Source: Bacillus gaemokensis
GTDB taxonomy: Bacteria; Bacillota; Bacilli; Bacillales; Bacillaceae_G
NCBI RefSeq assembly: GCF_001590835.1
Contig: NZ_LTAQ01000011.1
Span: forward strand, 1-64,000
Direction of reading: 5' to 3'
DNA: 64,000 nt
Shown: one piece after another, positions 54,928 through 64,000 of the stretch
Numbering within the stretch: the first letter of the stretch is position 1
How the letters are laid out: each line of letters starts with the position of its first letter
The notes under the pieces: model-generated
What the model was told of the DNA's origin: nothing
What the model saw: only the letters and a program-made list of their open reading frames with translations
The model's database searches: none
Translations under genes and position numbers: made by a program

Positions 54928-55332
54928 ATTTCAGGCACTCCTTTAAATTTTGGAATATTAGTTACCTGAAATGTTGTCCAACGGCATAAGCAACTCCCCC
55001 TAAAGGATGGTTTGTTTTGGAATACTTTTCTATTTTATAGTGCTAGTAAGGAAAGAATCAAGGGGAATATGAAAGAGCTATGATAAGTTCTATATTTTTA
55101 AAGAGATTACACAATAAACGATTGTAAAGTAAGGTTTAGGTATAGTTCGTTATTGAAGACCACGCAAGATGATTGAGATGAAATACAGGGGTGATAGCTC
55201 TATGGATTATATAAATAGAATATTAATTATTACAAAAGTGTAAGGTTTGTGTAATGTAAATAGATAATTCAGTTTTAGTACCTGTGATAGTATACGAAAT
55301 ATCAAAACTGAAAGAAGATTAAAGGTGGAAAA
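54928..55332. other. Intergenic region containing a duplicated 3'-gene remnant
   Basis: Holds the promoter of the minus-strand hydrolase, repeat copy 1 (55047-55103), and the leader of the YxeA-type gene. No other frame is supported. Confidence 0.5.
55047..55103 (+). repeat. 57-bp direct repeat, copy 1
   Basis: TAAGGAAAGAATCAAGGGGA opens a unit that matches 56297-56353 in 54 of 57 positions. It encodes RKESRGI followed by stop, the end of a membrane protein whose body is missing here. Confidence 0.8.
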
Positions 55333-55725
55333 ATGAAAAAACTAATAGGAATCGTAGTAATATTTTTTGTTGGAATTATTGCATGGGGTATTGCTGATAA
55401 AGAAGATTCATTTGGTATTAAGAGTTGGATGACATCGGAGTATTATGTTCAAATTAATGGAGATGGTAAAGAAGCAACGGCTGTAGCTGATGATGGTACA
55501 AAAGATAAATTCAATTGGTATACATTAAAAGCGTATAATGCATATGGGGATGAAAAAACGATTTATTTTCATGGAATGAAAAAATTAAGAGTGAATGCAT
55601 ATCTCCGTGTTGAAATAGGTGGAAAATACAACGGTGAATCTTATTATGGAATTCATAGATATGAAGAAGTAAGACCTGAAGATATGCCTAAAAAAGCAAA
55701 AGAAAAGTTGGATAAAAAACAGTAA
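55333..55725 (+). CDS. YxeA-family (DUF1093) protein
   Basis: A 130-residue protein with an N-terminal hydrophobic segment (about 4-20) as signal or anchor. The domain carries YYVQINGDGKEA, WYTLKAYNAYGDEKTI and a Lys-rich tail, as in YxeA. It is exported or membrane-bound; function unknown. The start follows AGGTGGAAA. Confidence 0.8.
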   Translation: MKKLIGIVVIFFVGIIAWGIADKEDSFGIKSWMTSEYYVQINGDGKEATAVADDGTKDKFNWYTLKAYNAYGDEKTIYFHGMKKLRVNAYLRVEIGGKYNGESYYGIHRYEEVRPEDMPKKAKEKLDKKQ

Positions 55726-55846
55726 TTACATAGTTAGAAATGAACAGTGCACTTTTTGTTTCACCTTTTGAGACGAACAAGCATATATTGGAGTATAGGA
55801 CAAGCTAACCGCCGCTTATATCCTATTCATTACTCCTTATCGCGTT

Positions 55847-55883
55847 GAAGAGCATCTAATAGGGCAGATGCTCTCTTTTTATT
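55847..55883 (+). terminator. Terminator
   Basis: GAAGAGCATCT and AGATGCTCTCTTTTT. Confidence 0.8.
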
Positions 55884-55992
55884 GATCAAAATGGACATTT
55901 GAATGAGTAATACGTTACATCTACATAAAGGAGAATGGGCTTTGTATCTCTAATATATTTTAGGTGAAATATAATTAGAAAGGAGACATTAT

Positions 55993-56245
55993 ATGTCGAA
56001 TGAAAATGTGCAATCACAAGGATATCAATTCCAAATTCCAAACCCTAATCTGAATCAATTGGAGCGTTTAGTTAGTATTTGGAAGGTTAGTGGAGGCGCT
56101 GAAGGTACCGTCACTTAAGAGTGGATGGAAGGGCTCACCTGCTTACTTTAAAGGAGTATTCAGCCAAGACGGCAACGTGAATATCGGTGCGTGGGTCTAT
56201 CCTAATGGCGGTGGCTATGAATCAATCATGACAAGGATAAAATAG
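55993..56245 (+). pseudogene. DUF1579-like protein gene with a stop and an internal deletion
   Basis: A frame from ATG 55993 (AAAGGAGACA upstream) reads LNQLERLVSIWKVSGGAEGT then stops at TAA 56116-56118, followed by EWMEG. The plus-one frame resumes as SGWKGSPAYFKGVFSQDGNV and GAWVYPNGGGYESIMTRIK to TAG 56245. Both ends match the start and end of a DUF1579-like protein, while about 60 middle residues are missing. The gene is dead. Confidence 0.6.
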
Positions 56246-56296
56246 TTTTTGTAATCTTAGGCGCTGTCGTGATCGGTATAGCGTCTTATTTGTTGT

Positions 56297-56353
56297 TAAG
56301 GAAAGAATCGAGAGGAATATGAAAGAGTTATGATAAGTTCTATATTTTTAAAG
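56297..56353 (+). repeat. 57-bp direct repeat, copy 2
   Basis: Second copy of the unit at 55047-55103. Here the preceding frame is longer: KIVFVILGAVVIGIASYLLL, then RKESRGI and stop, a membrane helix with a short basic tail. The gene body is absent, so this too is a 3' remnant. Confidence 0.8.
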
Positions 56354-56430
56354 GACTTATTGGATTTTTTAAGAAGTAATTCTAATTTGGTAAGTTAAAT
56401 ATCAATATAAGATGAAGAGAGGGACTAGGG

Positions 56431-56877
56431 ATGAAAACGAGAGAGGCCGTACTAAGCGAAGCAAATGAACTCAGTGAACTAGCACTAAACTCAAAAGCAA
56501 CTTGGGATTACAGCGAAGAATTTATACTGGCATGTAAGGAAGATTTAACGATTACGGAAAAGTATATTAAAAATCACTACGTATATATTTTAGAAAATGA
56601 AGGAGTGAAAATTGGTTTTTTCTCATTCCAACGAAAAGAAGAAGATGTTCTCGATTTTTTATATTTATATCCAAATTATAAGGGGAAAGGCTATGGGGAA
56701 ATTCTATGGCGGAGTGTCGTAGAAAAAGCAGCGGAATTAGGAATTAAGAGTTTCATGATTGATAGTGATCCAAATGCGAAAGGCTATTACATGAAGATGG
56801 GAGCAAAGTTAATTGGGGAGACACCTTCAACAGTATTTAAAGATCGTGTTCTGCCACTTTTACAATACGACGTATAA
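56431..56877 (+). CDS. GNAT family acetyltransferase
   Basis: A 148-residue N-acetyltransferase. The phrase FLYLYPNYKGKGYGEILWRS (about residues 76-95) contains the acetyl-CoA loop, and GYYMKMGAKLIGETPS is the C-terminal strand region. It is 27 bases upstream of the YunG-type gene and likely co-transcribed. The substrate is unknown. Confidence 0.88.
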   Translation: MKTREAVLSEANELSELALNSKATWDYSEEFILACKEDLTITEKYIKNHYVYILENEGVKIGFFSFQRKEEDVLDFLYLYPNYKGKGYGEILWRSVVEKAAELGIKSFMIDSDPNAKGYYMKMGAKLIGETPSTVFKDRVLPLLQYDV

Positions 56878-56904
56878 ACTTTGGTATACATAGGAGATGC
56901 TGAA

Positions 56905-57249
56905 ATGAGAGATTTAGAAATTGCACAGGTACACAAGGTTTTAATGAAATCTTTGTCACTTGAAACAAGCTCAAAGTGGACGAAAGGAAATCCAGCAAAA
57001 GGACAATGTGGTGTAACAGCACTTGTTATACATGATTTGTTTGGAGGAGAAATAAAGAAGACGCAAGCTGGCGAGGCTTGGCACTTTTACAACGTTATAA
57101 ATGGCAAGCAATATGATTTTACAGTAACACAATTTTTGGAAGAGATAGCCTATATGGATATTACTTCTAATAGAGAAGAAGCATTTGCAGATACGAATGA
57201 AAGACAATATTACGCTTTAAAACAGAAGGTGCATATCTTTATACAATAG
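56905..57249 (+). CDS. YunG-family protein
   Basis: A 114-residue protein with WTKGNPAKGQCGVTALVIHD (about residues 26-45), including a Cys, and GEAWHFYNVINGKQYDFT (His), the Cys/His pattern of YunG-like proteins, suggestive of a papain-like fold. Function unknown. I chose ATG 56905, preceded by AGGAGATGC. Confidence 0.78.
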   Translation: MRDLEIAQVHKVLMKSLSLETSSKWTKGNPAKGQCGVTALVIHDLFGGEIKKTQAGEAWHFYNVINGKQYDFTVTQFLEEIAYMDITSNREEAFADTNERQYYALKQKVHIFIQ

Positions 57250-57359
57250 AATTTGTTTGAAGTGAAATATCTTTTGACTCTTAATGTTTAATGAGTTACT
57301 ATAATGGTGGTAACTTATTAAAGGGAATATACTTCATAGAGTTGAGAGGGGAAATACTT

Positions 57360-58667
57360 TTGAAAACAGCTTATGTAAGCGCTGCGATTGCAACTTTAAA
57401 TGAACGGAATGAAGTGTTTAAAAACGGATATATCATTGTAGAAGATGGTAAGATTATAGAAGTGCAGAATGGTGAATTTTCTAATGAAAATCAAATAGAT
57501 GAAGTAATTGATTTGAATGGTAAGTGGGTATTGCCAGGTCTTGTGAATACACACACGCATGTCGTGATGAGTCTTTTACGCGGAATTGGCGATGATATGT
57601 TATTACAGCCGTGGCTTGAAACGAGAATTTGGCCACTGGAAAGTCAATTTACTCCAGAACTTGCAGTTGCTAGTACAGAACTTGGTTTATTAGAAATGGT
57701 GAAAAGCGGGACGACAACATTTTCTGATATGTTTAATCCCATTGGTGTAGATCAAGATTCGATTATGGAGACGGTTCGTAATAGCGGAATGCGTGCGGCA
57801 GTTTCAAGAACTTTATTTAGCTTTGGAACGAAAGAGGACGAGAAGAAAGCAATTCAAGAGGCAGAGAAATATGTAAAACGATATTATAGTGAGAGTGGCC
57901 TGTTAACAACGATGGTTGCTCCTCATAGTCCATATACATGCTCTACAGAAATGTTAGAAGAGTGCGCCCGAATTGCAGTGGAAAATCATACAATGGTTCA
58001 CATTCACCTTTCAGAAACAGAGCGTGAAGTACGAGATATTGCAGCACAATATGGAAGACGTCCAGTAGCGTATGCAGCAAGTTGTGGTTTATTTAAAAGA
58101 CCAACAGTGATTGCACATGGTGTTGTGTTAAATGAAAATGAGCGCGCTTTCTTAGCAGAACACGATGTTCGGGTAGCTCATAATCCAAATAGTAATTTGA
58201 AATTAGGATCTGGTATAGCAGATGTGAAGTCGATGCTAGAAGCGGGAATCAAAGTAGGGATTGCAACGGATAGCGTTGCATCTAACAATAACTTAGACAT
58301 GTTTGAAGAACTTCGCGTTGCAACGTTATTACAAAAAGGCATTCATAAGGATGCAACGGCATTACCTGTTGAAACAGCTCTTTCCTTAGCGACAAGAGGA
58401 GCAGCAGAAGTAATTGGAATGAAACAAACAGGTTCAATCGCGGTAGGAAAATGCGCTGATTTTATTACAATTGATCCATCCAATAAGCCGCATTTACAAC
58501 CAGCTGAGGAAGTATTATCGCACCTTGTTTATGCAGCAAGTGGAAAAGATGTATCTGATGTTATTATTAATGGAGAGCGTGTTGTGTGGCGTGGTGAATG
58601 TAAAACATTAGATGAAGAGCGAATTATTTTTGAAGCGGGTCGTTTTAAACGAGGATTAAAGATGTAG
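57360..58667 (+). CDS. mtaD: 5-methylthioadenosine/S-adenosylhomocysteine deaminase
   Basis: A 435-residue amidohydrolase, the length expected for MtaD. Metal ligands are HTHVVM (about residues 61-66), MVHIHLSETE, AHGVVL and ATDSVASNN. It deaminates S-methyl-5'-thioadenosine and S-adenosylhomocysteine (methionine salvage). I chose the TTG at 57360, preceded by AGGGGAAA and opening MKTAYVSAAI; the ATG at 57291 adds a tail without homology. Confidence 0.92.
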   Translation: MKTAYVSAAIATLNERNEVFKNGYIIVEDGKIIEVQNGEFSNENQIDEVIDLNGKWVLPGLVNTHTHVVMSLLRGIGDDMLLQPWLETRIWPLESQFTPELAVASTELGLLEMVKSGTTTFSDMFNPIGVDQDSIMETVRNSGMRAAVSRTLFSFGTKEDEKKAIQEAEKYVKRYYSESGLLTTMVAPHSPYTCSTEMLEECARIAVENHTMVHIHLSETEREVRDIAAQYGRRPVAYAASCGLFKRPTVIAHGVVLNENERAFLAEHDVRVAHNPNSNLKLGSGIADVKSMLEAGIKVGIATDSVASNNNLDMFEELRVATLLQKGIHKDATALPVETALSLATRGAAEVIGMKQTGSIAVGKCADFITIDPSNKPHLQPAEEVLSHLVYAASGKDVSDVIINGERVVWRGECKTLDEERIIFEAGRFKRGLKM

Positions 58668-58705
58668 TTGTAAGGTGAAAATCACTGATGAAATAGAGAA
58701 AATTG

Positions 58706-58758
58706 ATAAAAAACACTATCCCTTTTAGTAAATAGAAGAAGAATAGTGTTTTTTATTT
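58706..58758 (+). terminator. Terminator
   Basis: ATAAAAAACACTAT and ATAGTGTTTTTTATTT around a 22-base loop. Confidence 0.75.
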
Positions 58759-58861
58759 TATAATGAATAAATATTCGTTAAAATGTAAGGGATTTACAGT
58801 GATATTTCTGTTATAATATATAACGTTTTATAATATTATTTGAATTTAAGGAGAAAGATTC

Positions 58862-60490
58862 ATGAAGCAACATGATAAGCGATTAATAGTATTTATACTT
58901 ACAGCAGTTTTACTTTTAACAGCTTGTAGTAGCAAAACTGTTAAAACAAATGAAGTAGCACAAAAACAGGTGTTAAACGTAACAATATCAGAAGAAATTC
59001 CCTCCCTTGATACAGCGAAAGCGATGGACGGTACATCATCACATGTAATGCAAAATATATTTGAAGGGTTATATGTACTGGATCATCAAGATAAGCCTAT
59101 TCCTGGTGTGGCGAAGTCATTTGAGAGAAGTGAGGATGGGAAAAGATATACATTCCATTTGCGTAAAGATGCAAAATGGTCAAATGGGGAATCGGTAACA
59201 GCATATGATTTTACTTTTGCGTGGAAACGGGCGTTGAGTCCTGAAACAGCAGCTCAATATGCATACTTGCTATTTGATATAAAAAATGCGAGAGAAATAA
59301 ATAAAGGTATATTGGATGCTGATCAACTAGGAGTAAAGGTATTAGATAATTATACGCTAGAAGTACAATTAGAACAGCCTGTCCCATATTTACTACAATT
59401 ATTAGCATTACCTATTTATTTACCACAGCATGAATCGTTTGTGAAAGAACAAGGAAATAGATATGGATTAGAGCCAAATAATCTTATATACAATGGGGCG
59501 TTTGTGTTAGAAAAGTGGAAGCATGAACAAGAATTTCAATTGAAGAAAAACAATACATATTGGGATAAGAAGCAAGTGAAGCTAGAGGTAATAAATTTTC
59601 ATATTGTAAAAGATACAATGACGGCTGTAAATTTATATGAATCTGGTAGTATGGATCGTGCTCCTGTTAGTGCAACATTTGTAGATCAATACAAGGGCAA
59701 AAAGGAATTGCATATGAAAAAAGACTCTGCGATAGCCATGTTACGTTTTAATGAAAAGAATGCTACGTTAGCAAATAAAAAAATCAGGCAGTCTATTTCT
59801 TTAGCACTGAATAAAGAGGAATTTGTAAATCACTTTATCAATAATGGTGCAACACCTGCAGAAGGTCTTATACCGATAGGATATAAGAATGAAACAAATG
59901 GAAGAGATTTTCGACAGGAAAATGGTGATCTTGCTGTGTATGATTTGCAAAAGGCTAAACGAATTTGGGAAGATGCAAAAAAAGAACTTCGTACAGAAAG
60001 TGTCACACTTGAATTCTTAACATTTGAACAAGACAACGCAAAACGTATAGCAGAATATATAAAAGGAGAGCTTGAAAAGCACTTGCAAGGCTTAAAGATA
60101 CAGATTAAGCAACAACCATCTAAACAAAAATTACAGCTTGAACAAACAGGGCAGTATGATATATCTATGGTAGTGTGGGGGCCAGATTACAAAGATCCTA
60201 TAAATTACTTAGAGTTATTTACGACAGATAATCCGAATAATAAAATGAAGTATTCAAATTCGTATTATGACGATCTTATAAATAAAGCTAAATATGATAT
60301 TGTATTAGATCGACAGAAAAGATGGGAATCTTTACAAGAAGCAGAGAGAGTATTGTTAGAAGATGTTGCTGTTGCTCCGCTTTATCATACTGGTTCAGCA
60401 TATATACAAAAGGAGTATGTAAAAGGGATTGAAAAGCATCAATTTGGTGGTGTGTATACATATAAAAATGCTTTTATAACTCAAAAGTAG
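58862..60490 (+). CDS. Oligopeptide-binding lipoprotein (OppA-like, SBP family 5)
   Basis: A 542-residue lipoprotein with lipobox LLLTAC (mature Cys at about residue 22). WSNGESVTAYDFTFAWKRAL, YNGAFVLEKW and the C-terminal domain match the paralogue at 21492-23132 throughout. There are no transport partner genes nearby. It supplies peptides to an Opp importer encoded elsewhere. AAGGAGAAAG precedes the start. Confidence 0.9.
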   Translation: MKQHDKRLIVFILTAVLLLTACSSKTVKTNEVAQKQVLNVTISEEIPSLDTAKAMDGTSSHVMQNIFEGLYVLDHQDKPIPGVAKSFERSEDGKRYTFHLRKDAKWSNGESVTAYDFTFAWKRALSPETAAQYAYLLFDIKNAREINKGILDADQLGVKVLDNYTLEVQLEQPVPYLLQLLALPIYLPQHESFVKEQGNRYGLEPNNLIYNGAFVLEKWKHEQEFQLKKNNTYWDKKQVKLEVINFHIVKDTMTAVNLYESGSMDRAPVSATFVDQYKGKKELHMKKDSAIAMLRFNEKNATLANKKIRQSISLALNKEEFVNHFINNGATPAEGLIPIGYKNETNGRDFRQENGDLAVYDLQKAKRIWEDAKKELRTESVTLEFLTFEQDNAKRIAEYIKGELEKHLQGLKIQIKQQPSKQKLQLEQTGQYDISMVVWGPDYKDPINYLELFTTDNPNNKMKYSNSYYDDLINKAKYDIVLDRQKRWESLQEAERVLLEDVAVAPLYHTGSAYIQKEYVKGIEKHQFGGVYTYKNAFITQK

Positions 60491-60504
60491 GCATGCTGAG
60501 AGAA

Positions 60505-60546
60505 AAAAGGGCTAAGTGCTATACAGAAGCACTTAGCCCTTTTTAT
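60505..60546 (+). terminator. Terminator
   Basis: AAAAGGGCTAAGTGCT and AGCACTTAGCCCTTTTT, a strong stem. Confidence 0.9.
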
Positions 60547-60595
60547 GTTTCTTAAATCATTTTAAAACAAATCTAGAAAAAAGTTTTTTGAAAGC

Positions 60596-60724
60596 ATGTT
60601 TCTTTCAGAAGGATTACCATTATATTTTCGAGATATTGAGGGGCCAACTATGCCAAAAGGTGGGATTCGTATAGAGAGTGGAAATGAGGTGCCGATAGGT
60701 GATATCATTTCACCTTTGACCTAA
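60596..60724 (+). pseudogene. Orphan C-terminal coding remnant of unknown protein
   Basis: A 42-residue frame from an ATG without ribosome site reads MFLSEGLPLYFRDIEGPTMP, then ...ESGNEVPIGDIISPLT and stop, followed by a good terminator. The sequence looks like genuine protein but has no start of its own, and the frame is open for a few residues upstream. I do not recognise the parent family. Confidence 0.45.
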
Positions 60725-60767
60725 AATAAATCCCCTCTCCTTAAGAAGAGGGGATTTATTTTATTTT
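60723..60767. terminator. Bidirectional terminator
   Basis: AAAATAAATCCCCTCT and AGAGGGGATTTATTTT, overlapping the stop of the remnant. Confidence 0.85.
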
Positions 60768-60850
60768 GTTGATTATGTAACTGAATTCTCGGATTAAATA
60801 TGATGAAGACGAATAATGAAATGGGGATATTTGTAACGTTACTATTGAAA

Positions 60851-60888
60851 TAAAAAAGATACCATCCGAGTTCGAATGATATCTTTCC
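60851..60888 (-). terminator. Terminator of mntH
   Basis: On the minus strand AAAGATATCATTCGA and TCGGATGGTATCTTTTTTATTTC pair, with the T-run on the minus strand. Confidence 0.8.
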
Positions 60889-60893
60889 TCTTA

Positions 60894-62189
60894 TTATCCA
60901 GTAAATGTTTGGTACAGTAAGAAAATATTTAAAGCGATAACGAGTGCAGCAATTAACCAAGCGATTGCACTTGTAAGGCGATGATTAACTAGCACACCCA
61001 TAATCTTCTTGCTACTTGTAAACATAATGAGCGGTACTAATGCAAATGCAATACCAAACGATAAAACGACCTGACTCATAACAAGAGCATAAGTTGGATT
61101 CACACCTAAAGCGATAATAACAAGGGGTGGAATCATTGTAACAAATCGTCGTAAATATAAAGGGATGTGCATACGGATAAACCCTTGCATAATAATATCA
61201 CCAGACATTGTACCGACAGAAGAACTAGATAAGCCAGCGGCTAATAATCCGATTCCGAAGAGGCTGGCAGATACAGGGCCAACTAAATTCCCAAACTCCC
61301 TAAAAGCAACATCTAAGTCTTCAACATGTAATCCGTTTTTAAAGAATAAGGCAGCCGCTACAATTAACATACTTGCATTAATCGCTCCAGCGATCACCAT
61401 TGCAATAATGATATCAATGAATTCAAAGCGGAAGATCTTTTTGCGTTGTTCATCTGTTGTTCCGACTACGCGGCGCTGCGTTAACGCAGAATGCAGATAA
61501 ATCGCATGTGGCATTACTGTTGCACCTAAAATTCCAGCTGCGAGTAAAATACTATCTACACCTTGAAATTTAGGGATAAATAGCCCTGAAAGAAGAGGAC
61601 TTAACTCAGGTTTTGCATAAAATACTTGTACGCCAAATGCAACAACAACGATAAAGACCATCCCTGTAATGATAGCTTCTAATGGACGGAAGCCTCTGCG
61701 CTGAAATTCAAGAATAATGAATGAGCCAACGGCAGTGATTAAAGCTGCGGGTAACATTGGAATGCCAAATAGTAAATATAGACCTAAGGCAGCTCCGATA
61801 AACTCGGCTAAGTCAGTAGCCATAATAACGAGTTCACCTTGTATCCATAAACCAATTGAAACCGGTTTTGGGAAGTGCTCACGTGCAACTTCAGGAAGGT
61901 TTTTTCCAGTAGCAATTCCTAATTTAGCTGATAAAGACTGAATTAAAACAGCCATTAAATTAGAAACAAGGATTACCCAAAGTAATAAATAACCATATTG
62001 TGATCCTGCGGCAATATTTGTAGCGAAGTTCCCTGGATCAATATAAGCAACGGATGCGATAAAAGCAGGTCCTAAAAAAGGTAATAATCTTTTAACTCCT
62101 TTTGTTTCACCGCTTAAAACTAAGTGAGCGGATTGAACCGTTGTACTTTGAGAAGGGACATCTTCATCTTTTGTTATATCTTTATTCAT
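60894..62189 (-). CDS. mntH: Nramp-type divalent metal (Mn2+) transporter
   Basis: A 431-residue, 11-helix Nramp protein. The metal-binding DPGNFATN (about residues 51-58) and the helix-6 motif VMPHAIYLHSAL (Met-Pro-His) are intact. It imports Mn2+ (or Fe2+) with protons. I chose ATG 62187-62189, preceded by AAAGGGGAA; a 12-codon longer frame has no site. I cannot recognise a clear MntR box upstream. It is monocistronic. Confidence 0.92.
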   Translation of the reverse strand: MNKDITKDEDVPSQSTTVQSAHLVLSGETKGVKRLLPFLGPAFIASVAYIDPGNFATNIAAGSQYGYLLLWVILVSNLMAVLIQSLSAKLGIATGKNLPEVAREHFPKPVSIGLWIQGELVIMATDLAEFIGAALGLYLLFGIPMLPAALITAVGSFIILEFQRRGFRPLEAIITGMVFIVVVAFGVQVFYAKPELSPLLSGLFIPKFQGVDSILLAAGILGATVMPHAIYLHSALTQRRVVGTTDEQRKKIFRFEFIDIIIAMVIAGAINASMLIVAAALFFKNGLHVEDLDVAFREFGNLVGPVSASLFGIGLLAAGLSSSSVGTMSGDIIMQGFIRMHIPLYLRRFVTMIPPLVIIALGVNPTYALVMSQVVLSFGIAFALVPLIMFTSSKKIMGVLVNHRLTSAIAWLIAALVIALNIFLLYQTFTG

Positions 62190-62763
62190 AGTAGTGTTCC
62201 CCTTTAATTTCTTAGCTTGATGCAATTTATTGTATTTATTTTTACTATTTATTTCAATACATTTAGATATTCTAGTTGATGTTTTTATTTGAACATAAAT
62301 GTTTCCTTAATGCAAATTATATGATCTCACGCAATAAAAGGTGTGTCAGGACGGAGAAATAGACAACAATTTGGCAAAAAGAATTGAAAAGTTAAATATA
62401 TGTAGTCGTAACTTTTTTACTCTGAGATGAATGAGAAGATTCAATGGTTTTGCATCATGTAATATGGTATAAGAAAGAATATTTTCTAATCTTTACATCG
62501 AGATAAAATAGAGATTTCAGCATAATAATTGCTGGAAATTGATTTGTATGTTATATAATATATTGGGGTTACTATGACATCCATATTGGATTGTTATGTA
62601 ATCTTGTTTTCATTTGCGTTAACTTACGGAAAAAACATTATAAATAGGAGAAAATTACCTAAACAATAATTGGCATATCTTTTCTTTTTATTATATGTTC
62701 CGATATGATCGTTAACTTATACATTATTTTAAAATATTGACTTAGATAGGTGGTAGAAACAAC
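62190..62763. other. Long AT-rich intergenic region, little recognised
   Basis: Promoters of mntH (minus) and trhO (plus) should lie here. TTATAAAT near 62638 is a possible -10 element. A 31-codon frame at 62574-62669 (MTSILDCYVILFSFALTYGK...) has a weak GGGGTT site and could be a small hydrophobic peptide. Nothing else is supported. Confidence 0.4.
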
Positions 62764-63738
62764 ATGTCAAATACGAAACCATATAGAGTGTTACTGTACT
62801 ACATGTACACTACAATTGAGAATCCAGAAGAATTTGCAGCTCAGCATTTAGAATTTTGTAATTCACTTGAGTTAAAAGGAAGAATTCTTGTAGCGGAAGA
62901 AGGAATTAATGGAACTGCTTCAGGAACTGTCGAACAAACAGAGAAATATATGGAAGCGATGAATAATGATCCACGTTTTGCTGGAATCGTTTTTAAAGTG
63001 GATGAAGCAGAAGAGCATGCTTTCAAGAAAATGCATGTTCGTCCTCGCGGAGAGCTTGTTACACTTCGATTACATGACGATATTAATCCGAAAGAAACAA
63101 CAGGGAAATATTTAGAGCCAAAAGAGTTTTATGAAGCAATGCAACAAGAAGATACTGTTATCATTGATGCAAGAAATGATTATGAATTTGATTTAGGTCA
63201 TTTTAGAGGAGCAATTAAGCCGGATATTAAATCGTTCCGTGAACTGCCAGACTGGATCGATGAAAATAAAGAAATTCTTGAAGGTAAAAAAATCTTAACG
63301 TATTGTACGGGTGGTATCCGTTGTGAGAAGTTTTCAGGTTGGTTAGTTAGAGAAGGTTTTGAAGATGTAAGCCAGCTTCATGGTGGAATTGTAACTTATG
63401 GAAAAGACCCTGAAGTACAAGGCGAACTTTGGGACGGACAATGTTACGTATTCGATGAGCGAATTGGTGTTCCTGTGAATCAAAAAGAACATGTGATTGT
63501 TGGTAAAGACCACTTTACAAAAGAGCCTTGTGAACGTTATGTAAATTGTGCAAATCCAGATTGTAATAAACAAATTTTATGCTCAGAAGAAAATGAACAA
63601 AAATATTTACGTGCATGTTCACACGAATGCCGCGTACATCCGCGCAATCGTTATGTGAAAGAACATGAATTAACGGAAGAACAAGTTGCAACTGCATTAG
63701 AAAAAATTGAAGAAGAAAATCAAGTGAAACAGGGATAA
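62764..63738 (+). CDS. trhO: tRNA uridine(34) hydroxylase (rhodanese-domain protein)
   Basis: A 324-residue protein of the YceA/TrhO family. Residues about 1-95 are an acylphosphatase-like N-domain ([12 protein letters not shown]), then a rhodanese domain (about 125-220) with active-site Cys in [12 protein letters not shown], and a C-terminal Cys-rich segment ([26 protein letters not shown]). The enzyme makes 5-hydroxyuridine at the tRNA wobble position with oxygen. AGGTGGTAG precedes the start. Confidence 0.92.
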   Translation: MSNTKPYRVLLYYMYTTIENPEEFAAQHLEFCNSLELKGRILVAEEGINGTASGTVEQTEKYMEAMNNDPRFAGIVFKVDEAEEHAFKKMHVRPRGELVTLRLHDDINPKETTGKYLEPKEFYEAMQQEDTVIIDARNDYEFDLGHFRGAIKPDIKSFRELPDWIDENKEILEGKKILTYCTGGIRCEKFSGWLVREGFEDVSQLHGGIVTYGKDPEVQGELWDGQCYVFDERIGVPVNQKEHVIVGKDHFTKEPCERYVNCANPDCNKQILCSEENEQKYLRACSHECRVHPRNRYVKEHELTEEQVATALEKIEEENQVKQG

Positions 63739-63757
63739 TACCCTAACTTGATATGAG

Positions 63758-63796
63758 AAACCGGATTATATCACGAAAGATATAATCCGGTTTTTG
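63758..63796. terminator. Bidirectional terminator
   Basis: AAACCGGATTATATC and GATATAATCCGGTTTTT. Confidence 0.9.
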
Positions 63797-63844
63797 GTTT
63801 TAGGTATAGTAATGGTATTGATTTAGAAATGAAATAATGCATAG

Positions 63845-64000
63845 CTAGACAATACAAAAAATGATACCTTGTTTATTTGTAACTGCTTGCTCATACAATT
63901 TCTTAATTTCTGAAAAATAACTATAAATATACTCGAATATTTCATCTGCTGTATCATCTTCAACGAGTGGGTAAAGCTGCTCGTCCATTAATTCTTGAAA
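63845..64000 (-). CDS. C-terminal part of a protein running off the right edge
   Basis: The last 51 codons of a minus-strand gene: FQELMDEQLYPLVEDDTADE, then helical EIFEYIYSYFSEIKKLYEQA and stop at 63845-63847. It is acidic and helical. I do not recognise the family; the start lies outside the window. Confidence 0.55.
   Translation of the reverse strand, partial: FQELMDEQLYPLVEDDTADEIFEYIYSYFSEIKKLYEQAVTNKQGIIFCIV

Noticed and set aside
1-64000. Search for CRISPR arrays, tRNA/rRNA genes and prophage modules
   Set aside because: No regular 25-40 bp spaced repeats, CCA-ended cloverleafs, rRNA sequence or phage structural genes were seen.

Overview
This window is AT-rich chromosomal DNA from a Gram-positive Firmicute. 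It almost certainly comes from the Bacillus cereus group. The signs are a bcr1-type repeat with TTTAT target duplications, AGGAGG-like ribosome binding sites, TTG/GTG starts, T-box and lysine riboswitch leaders, and gene content typical of that group (ilvEBNCDA operon, MtaD of 435 aa, EF-G-binding FusB-type protein, CD3324-type HTH, YxeA/YunG-type proteins). I see no rRNA, tRNA, CRISPR array, prophage or intact insertion sequence. The assignment rests on recognising families by eye; no search was run.

Layout. 1-2.4 kb is an accessory, decayed stretch: two tandem genes for proteins built on a 16-residue repeat, then remnants of an IS3-type transposase and a HAAS-domain gene. 2.7-6.0 kb is an ABC-2 exporter operon with a DUF4097-type lipoprotein, followed by a bcr1 element. 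6.3-11.8 kb holds a TetR regulator divergent from a heme O synthase-like gene, a two-component system, and lysC under a lysine riboswitch. 12-20 kb is mixed: a broken yndJ, Nudix and glycosyltransferase genes, an MFS/ArsR divergent pair with three matching operators, an NTR/TIMP-like gene with one stop codon, and a candidate small RNA. 20-34 kb is mostly core: hflX, an oligopeptide-binding protein, an Fsr-type exporter, a cysteine synthase-like enzyme, a MurJ-type flippase, a neurotransmitter-symporter family transporter behind a T-box with three terminator modules, a deacetylase, FusB-type protein, MsrA and an SDR. 34.5-42.2 kb is the branched-chain amino acid operon ilvE-ilvB-ilvN-ilvC-ilvD-ilvA behind two tandem Ile T-boxes. 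42-64 kb holds CapA-type and DUF554 proteins, a lantibiotic-protection-like ABC transporter divergent from a two-component system, a Clp-N/acetyltransferase fusion, several hydrolases, mtaD, a second OppA-type protein, mntH and trhO.

The regulatory RNAs tie much of the window to amino-acid supply. Lysine represses lysC, uncharged tRNA-Ile should switch on the ilv operon, and uncharged tRNA-Phe (inferred from a TTC specifier) should switch on the symporter. The most unusual item is the Phe leader, which carries three consecutive antiterminator/terminator modules behind one Stem I. Gene decay is frequent (at least eight broken genes or remnants). Two of the breaks lie in T6 runs, so sequencing error must be excluded before calling those genes dead.
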